From the NCBI GenBank assembly GCA_001275005.1, contig JWZX01003225.1:1-31470 (forward strand): a DNA stretch of 31,470 nt, in the 5' to 3' direction. Both the position numbers and the translations under genes were made by a program. How positions within the stretch are numbered: position 1 is the stretch's first letter; the number at the start of each line of letters is the position of its first letter. This DNA comes from Chrysochromulina tobinii (lineage: Eukaryota > Haptophyta > Prymnesiales > Chrysochromulinaceae). Below the pieces are notes generated by a model. It had not been told where the DNA came from. It worked only from the letters and a program-made list of their open reading frames with translations, and searched no databases. This document shows, in pieces, positions 26,801-31,470 of this stretch.

Positions 26801-29800
26801 CACCGGGCATGTATCGGACCCCGGACATCGGGAGCGCGGTCGAGCGGCTGCTCACGTGGGCGCGGCTCACTGGCACCGCGGCGATTGTCAACACATTCCA
26901 GGAGGAGAGGTACACCGCCTTGCTCAACCGCCTTGCGCTGCAGCGGCAGGAGGGGCTCAAGGCGAAGATGCGCCTCGAGTTTTGTCATCGGCTCAAGGGG
27001 ATGCGTAAGCGCTTCACGCTCGTGCGCATGTGCCAGGAGGCGCTGGAGGCGCTGGACGACTTTTTGCCGATCACGCCGCACGACGCGCGCATGGCGCTGC
27101 AGCTCACTTGCCAAGATTGGAAGGGCAGCAACCCTCCCGAGCTCGATGAGCACGCGGCGGCCACGCTGTGCCTCGAACTGCGCGACTGGTTCAGCATCGA
27201 CCCGCGCATTGGCCTGCGTGCGGAGAAGACGGGCGTGAAGGCGAAGAACATTTTGGAGGTGAGCCTGATCCTCTTCGAGGCGTCGCAGATGACGAACCGC
27301 CCACCCTCACCCACACGGCGCAAGGTGGTGCCGCCCACCGTGCAGACGGTCAACGCGATCCACGCCGTGGTCGAGCAGCTGCGCGAGATGCCCCAGGGTC
27401 GGATCGAGCTCAAGCGGTTGCCTGACCTCGCCGAGCTCTGGGGCTGCTCGTACATTGGCCTCGAGGTCGGCGCGTGTCGAGGCTCTTCGACGGAGGTGCA
27501 CGTCGAGCCGACGATGGCCGAGTCCATTCGAGCAGCCCAGGCCGAGTTTGCGACGCACCAGGCGGGGCTCGACAAGCTCGGTGCCGAGGCGCGCACGCGA
27601 GCGTGGGCTTCGAAGCAGAAGTGGTACTTTCTCGAAGGGGCAGTCAGCTGGCTCAAAGGGCAGCCTACAGAGGCACTGGCGGCACTGCAGACGGAGCATT
27701 CGATGATCCCTTCGGCCTCCAAGGCGCTCGAGAGCAAGGTCGCGAGCCGCATGCGATGGGAGCACGTCAAGGAGCTTGTGCGCGTGCAGGAGCAGCAGAA
27801 GCAAGCGAAGCGCAACTCGGCCACGCGCAAGGAGCTCATCGAGAGGCAGCAGCGGTGCGCGGCGCAGGAGATGCTCAATCTGGTGTTGCTTCACGTCTCC
27901 GCGGCGCGGCTGCCGTATATGCCGTGGCGCGGCGAGGGCATCATCGATGTGGCGTGGAATCTCGGGCTCTCGTCCGACGTTGTCAAGGCGCGCGTGCATC
28001 CCCTCCGGCTCCACACCGGCGCCGCCAAGCTCGGCGTAGAATTGATCGCCGAGCAGTGCTGTCCTGCAGCCTTCGGCGAGGGCATCATGGGCGCGCGGCT
28101 CAAGTTGTGCCTCTATTGCGCGGGGGGGCTCGGCGGCTCGCACCAGCCCGTGAGCGCGAGCCACCCGATGTGGCAGTGCATACATCGCAAGCGGGCCGGC
28201 GTGCGCGAGTTCCCCCCCGGGGCGCTCGACGAGGTGCGAGCGAGCCTCGGGGAGGAGGGCGACGTCTTGCGCCGCGCGATCGGCGCTCAGGCGACCGCTG
28301 CGGTGGAGGCCAAGGTGGCGCGCCGCGGCTCGTATCAGCTCGGCGGCGTCGCGTCTGCCCTGTCGAATGCTCGTCAGCGCCACCTGCCAGGCGAGGGCAA
28401 GAATGATGTCAAGGCGCCCCCAAAGCATCTCGACCCCGCCGTGATGGGCGGCTACCTGTACAATGCGTTGCACGCCATACGCTGGGAGCGCAAATTCTGG
28501 CGCAGCACACTCGTGCAGTCGCTCGCGGAGCAAGCGCACGTGAGCAGCTTCAAGCGGCTCGGCGACTTCAAGGGCCTCGCCGTGCTGCAGGGCACGTACG
28601 AAAACGCTCCGTTCCTGAGCACGAGATGCCTCACGCCCGCTCGCGTGCTCGATGCGGCGGACGATCTCGGGCTGCTCGCTGGGCTCGTGGGCGCGTCGGC
28701 CGGCATCGGCTCGCCACCCCCCGGCAAGTCGACCCTCGCCGCTCCCTTTCGCGCGCTTTGGGTGGCCGCCGAGTTCATCCTCGCGCCGCTCCCCGCGCTC
28801 TGGTCCTTCGTGCCTGCGGAGGCGACGGGCGGCTCGGCGCGCTGGAAGAAGCCCATTTATCGCAAGCACGACCAAGGCGAGGTCCACGACTTCCACGAGC
28901 ATCCGCTGCGCGAGTCGTACCAGCTGACCGCGCGCCGCTTCTGCAACTACGCGCCACAGGTCTCGCTCAAGAAGCAGCCGGTCGTCGCGTGGTACCTCTT
29001 CGCTCTCGACGGCCAGCCGTGCTGCGTCGACATGCGCGCGTCCGCTCGCAAGCGCCACCGCTTTGGGCCCGGCTGGCAGAGCATGGGGGCGAACGAGACG
29101 CACACCCGCGTCCCGGTGCGCGAGGGCAACGGCTCGATACGACGCGAGGGTGCCAGCGTCGGCCCCGGCATGGAGCCGAGCCCGGATTCGAATGGCGGGC
29201 ACCCAGTGGGCATGGCGGGCACCTCGCCGGAGACGCGCGGGCTCTCGATTTGTCGTTTCCCCGCGCTGCGAGGCTCGCGCTACCGTTTCGCACCGAACGC
29301 ACCAATTGAGCCCACTGCGCGCCGCGTAATGGAGCTCTCACGTGCGTCCCTCGAGCACGCTGCCAAGGAGCGCCTCGCCGCCCTCGACGCTGGCATGCCC
29401 GTGGCCTCGAGGGAGCCTCTTCACAGGGAGCCTCTTCGGCCCAAGCCTGTGAAGCCCGCGCCCGTGGCGCCCAAGGCGGCGCTCGCCCTGCTCGAGCTCG
29501 AGAATGCAGGCTTCGGTGATGGTAGTGTGCGCCTGAGGATCGATCTGAGCGCATTTGACGGGGAGGAGAGCTCCATCACTGAGGAGAGCTACTACCCTCG
29601 CGGCCATCCCCTCCACGGCAGATCGCGATCTCCCGCCCTCGCACCTTCTGCCACGCCCAGCTCGGCCTGGAGCGCATTGCCTGCGCCCACCTTCCTGCCA
29701 CCGCCGAGTGCAAGCCCCGAGGTGCGGCTCGCGTGGTGCAGGCTGGCCGAGGTGGACGCTCTGCGCTCCTCCTTCGACATGCAGCGCGCGCGCTCCCTCC

Positions 29801-30087
29801 AGGCCATGCCGCGCGCTCTCGAAGAGGTTCTCGTGATGGCAGCTTACCTCGGCCTGCCCTACGGCGGCGAGCTCGGCTGCGAACAACTGTGGATCGCCGA
29901 TGCGGCGCTGTGCGCGCAGCGGCCGCTCGGCTGGACTGAGCTCACCGATGAGCACGGCACCCGCTACTACCACAGCGCACTCAGCGGCGAGGTCATGTGG
30001 GAGCACCCTCAGATCGCCTTCCTCCGGGGCGTGGTCGAGGTTGTCATCGACGCCGAGCGCGTGCTCTGGCCGCGTCCTTCGCTCTAG
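23810..30087 (+). CDS. Giant IQ-motif / CEP164-type WW protein, probable ciliary component (one frame change)
   Basis: Starts at the ATG at 23810. The first frame is coding-like to about nt 25390-25520. A second frame, one base earlier, continues from about 25550 to the stop at 30087. Together they give about 2,090 residues. The first part has basic coiled coil (RRVGQWRDQQRQKRIEEEEK), a helical core and a Ser/Ala/Pro linker. The second has three IQ-like helices (nt 25745-25800, 26065-26130, 26135-26200: ALQRVWREFQRRR, AARRILSFFR, VQANVRRYLTKAR). Long helical stretches and a Cys/Trp-containing region (nt 28060-29090) of unknown fold follow. The C terminus carries LEEVLVMAAYLGLP, then LWIADAAL, then a WW domain (GWTELTDEHGTRYYHSALSG to MWEHP, Trp at 29932 and 29998). 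That EV-x-x-x-A-x-x-L-G / LWIA / WW order is the module known from the N terminus of CEP164, a basal-body appendage protein. The frame change may be a missing base or an intron such as 25392-25546. Confidence 0.7.
25335..25388 (+). repeat. Duplicated 24-bp unit (30-bp period)
   Basis: CAGCTGGCTCGGCACAGCCG plus four bases occurs at 25335-25358 and 25365-25388. It duplicates an Ala-Gly-Ser-Ala-Gln-Pro-Ser peptide in the linker of the IQ/WW giant, just upstream of the frame change. Confidence 0.85.
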
Positions 30088-30219
30088 GCCTCGGTTGGTG
30101 TTCAGGCATGGCAGCAAAACACGCCCTCGCTTCGTTCTCAGTCAATACTGCGAAGCCTTTCTGGCGTGGTTAGTAGTGTCGTTGTGTACAGTAGCCCGGT
30201 TATTTGCGCACTCTTGATG

Positions 30220-30242
30220 AGTGAGTGAGTGACTCACTCACT
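30220..30242. repeat. Perfect inverted repeat with single-base centre between convergent 3' ends
   Basis: Arms 30220-30230 (AGTGAGTGAGT) and 30232-30242 are exact reverse complements around base 30231. It is itself made of GAGT units. It lies 133 bp after the giant gene's stop and overlaps the stop (30238-30240) of the possible minus-strand ORF. It could form a hairpin in either transcript; a role is not shown. Confidence 0.7.
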
Positions 30243-30591
30243 TGATCGGATCAACCTTCACACCGGGAGCAGGCTTGTTCTCTGTGAAGGGATTCATGAA
30301 GGACGACACCGAGAGGAGGCTGCCCTTCATGTCCTCTCCGTCCAAGCGGCCGGCAATACCCAGGCCGAGCGCGTCGGTGCCACCAGCGCGTGTCATCGTC
30401 ACACTCACTATCGGAGCCAACGGTGCAGTGCTGGTCGCCGCCCGCGCCGACGCGAGCGTGAGTGGCGACGCACCTCCGAGCAGCAGAAGAATTTTCGAGT
30501 GTGGCAGGTGCGAGGCGTGCCGCGACAAGCCCAAAAATGGCGGTCCGGGCAAGCTGCGCAAGGCATGCATCCACCGGCCTGACAAGCCCAT
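30238..30591 (-). CDS. Possible small plastid-targeted-like protein, antisense to the CXXC gene (uncertain)
   Basis: A 117-residue ORF with an ATG at 30591. From about residue 33 the pattern is a hydrophobic stretch (ILLLLGGASPLTLASARAA), then Ala/Ser/Thr/Pro-rich sequence ending SVTM. A compact mature-like part follows (GLGIAGRLDGEDMKG, SSFMNPFTENKPAPGVKVD). That resembles the bipartite leader of plastid proteins in secondary-plastid algae. Against it, its first 30 codons overlap, antisense, the clear CXXC finger of the plus-strand gene, so at most the 30238-30480 part could be genuine, with another 5' exon. I recognise no family. It may be only a shadow. Confidence 0.3.
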   Translation of the reverse strand: MGLSGRWMHALRSLPGPPFLGLSRHASHLPHSKILLLLGGASPLTLASARAATSTAPLAPIVSVTMTRAGGTDALGLGIAGRLDGEDMKGSLLSVSSFMNPFTENKPAPGVKVDPIK

Positions 30592-31427
30592 TCCTCGGCC
30601 AGGCGGTCCTCGGCCCGGCGCCGCGCATTGGCCGGGCGTTGCCTCGGACCGCCAACGGGCTAATGAAGAGCCTCGTCTTGACGATGATTTCGCTGGCGGC
30701 GCTGGCCTACGGATCTATGCGCTGCCGGTGGGCGGAGGCGGCGTGGACAGTGCCGCCTTCCTTCTCGACGGCGGCTTCGAAGCGATCAATTACACGTCAG
30801 TCGGCCCTCGATACCAGGCCACCTTGCACAGCCTGACTACGCCGGCCGTGCAGCCCCCGCCCGCGCCGCCGCCGCAGTGCGGCTGCACGCCGCCGCGGCC
30901 GTGCGTCTGGGAACGTGGCCGGTGGTGGTGTGAGGCGGACACGCGCCCAGCCGTGCAAGTATCGGCCGGCAGCAGCGGCAGCAGCAGCAGCGGCGCGGAC
31001 GATGCGCCGATGGGCTGCGGCGTCGAGCTGCACCCGCCGCCCACGGCGCGGGCGCCTCTGTGTGGGTGTGGCCTGTCAGCTTCTTTCCGCTACGGGCGCT
31101 GGTGGTGCGCGCGCGAGCGGTCTGGCTGCGGCTTCTCACTCGAGCTCGCTCCCGAGATTGCGCCACCCAAGCTGCACTCACGCAAGCGCCTCGCGGAGGA
31201 CGCTGCTCGAGAGACGGCGGCCTTACTGAGCGCAGCTGCGCACGGCCCGATGAACCACTTTGCCTTCGTGGCGCCGTCGGCGGGGGGTGTGCAGCTCGGT
31301 GGATGTGCACGTTCACAGCTCGGAGGGTGTGCACGTTCACAGCTCGGGGGGCAGCTAGGGCTAGGGCTCTTTGCACGCAGTCAGCTCATCCGCGGCCAAG
31401 CGATCTGTACGCTCTTTGACAGTAGCA

Positions 31428-31470
<43 letters not shown>
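30296..31470 (+). CDS. CXXC-type plus GRF-like zinc-finger protein (3' partial)
   Basis: The frame is open from the last stop (30230) to the window end; the first ATG is at 30296, but the true start is unsure. Residues from nt 30500 read CGRCEACRDKPKNGGPGKLR and end with KACIHR. This matches the second half of the CXXC zinc finger (C-G-x-C-x-x-C-x-D-x-P-K-F-G-G-P-G...C), which in DNMT1, MLL and CFP1 binds unmethylated CpG. The Phe after PK is Asn here. A Pro-rich linker leads to two Cys/Trp motifs: CGC...GRWWC (nt 30878-30933) with a later MGCG, and CGCG...RYGRWWCARERSGCGF (nt 31066-31132). Both resemble GRF zinc fingers (C-x-C-G...G-R-x-x-x-C...C-G-F-F), which bind single-stranded nucleic acid in APE2, TTF2 and TOP3A. 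An NLS-like SRKR, octapeptide repeats and a long Pro run follow. A nuclear DNA-binding role is inferred. Confidence 0.68.
31292..31350 (+). repeat. 24-bp tandem repeat
   Basis: Two and a half units of CAGCTCGGxGGxTGTGCACGTTCA (starts 31292, 31316, partial 31340) encode Gln-Leu-Gly-Gly-Cys-Ala-Arg-Ser in the CXXC/GRF protein. It is close to perfect. Confidence 0.85.
31428..31470 (+). repeat. CCG microsatellite at window edge
   Basis: About 14 consecutive CCG units running off the right edge, encoding polyproline in the CXXC/GRF gene frame. The window, or the contig, may end here because of this repeat. Confidence 0.9.

Noticed and set aside
27307-29202. 631-codon minus-strand ORF
   Set aside because: It lies wholly inside and antisense to the IQ/WW coding frame and is Arg/His/Leu-rich, the usual shadow of high-GC codon bias.
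1-31470. tRNA, rRNA, CRISPR array, transposon or viral insertion
   Set aside because: No cloverleaf with a T-loop, no spaced identical repeats, no terminal inverted repeats, transposase, reverse transcriptase or capsid-like ORF was seen on either strand.

Overview
The window is nuclear DNA of a GC-rich eukaryote. Genes lie on both strands with no operons. Coding regions are cut by short GT-AG introns (82 to 260 bp). The products are eukaryotic: a polycystin-type TRP channel, a borealin-like chromosomal passenger subunit, an axonemal dynein light-chain-like protein, IQ and WW modules, macro and LRR proteins, and a CXXC zinc finger. Pro/Ser-rich linkers and strong third-position GC suggest a flagellated alga. 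I favour a haptophyte, but no marker gene here proves that. Many ORFs begin at TTG or GTG if taken literally; starts were moved to the first in-frame ATG.

Layout. 3-1568 (+): 5'-truncated membrane protein with a Pro-rich cell-wall-type ectodomain and a cytosolic IQ motif. 2099-3274 (+): family 8-like glycosyltransferase. 3829-4698 (-): macro-domain protein, divergent from a three-exon LRR gene at 4929-5992 (+). 6609-11583 (-): a two-exon gene for a 1,630-residue protein joining a repeated secreted lipid-binding-like region to a PqiA/LetA-type membrane domain. 11789-13342 (-): axonemal dynein light-chain-like protein, divergent from the borealin-like gene at 13586-14419 (+). 15209-16165 (-): LON substrate-binding-domain protein. 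17007-20817 (-): five-exon polycystin-2-like channel with N-terminal EF-hands and a 28-nt microexon. 21177-23691 (-): unrecognised helical protein with an apparent frameshift at a 5-base homopolymer. It diverges by 118 bp from a giant IQ/WW gene at 23810-30087 (+), which also needs a frame change. 30296-31470 (+): CXXC plus GRF-like zinc-finger protein running off the right edge, overlapped by an antisense ORF.

Taken together: at least three genes (polycystin, axonemal dynein light-chain-like, CEP164-type WW giant) point to flagellum structure or signalling, and borealin to chromosome segregation. The strongest candidate for something undescribed is the repeat-ectodomain/PqiA fusion, which looks like a one-polypeptide version of a bacterial lipid-transport module. 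The CXXC/GRF protein and the N-terminal EF-hand polycystin are second. Functions come from motif recognition by eye; splice sites were placed by reading frame and GT-AG rules without transcript data.
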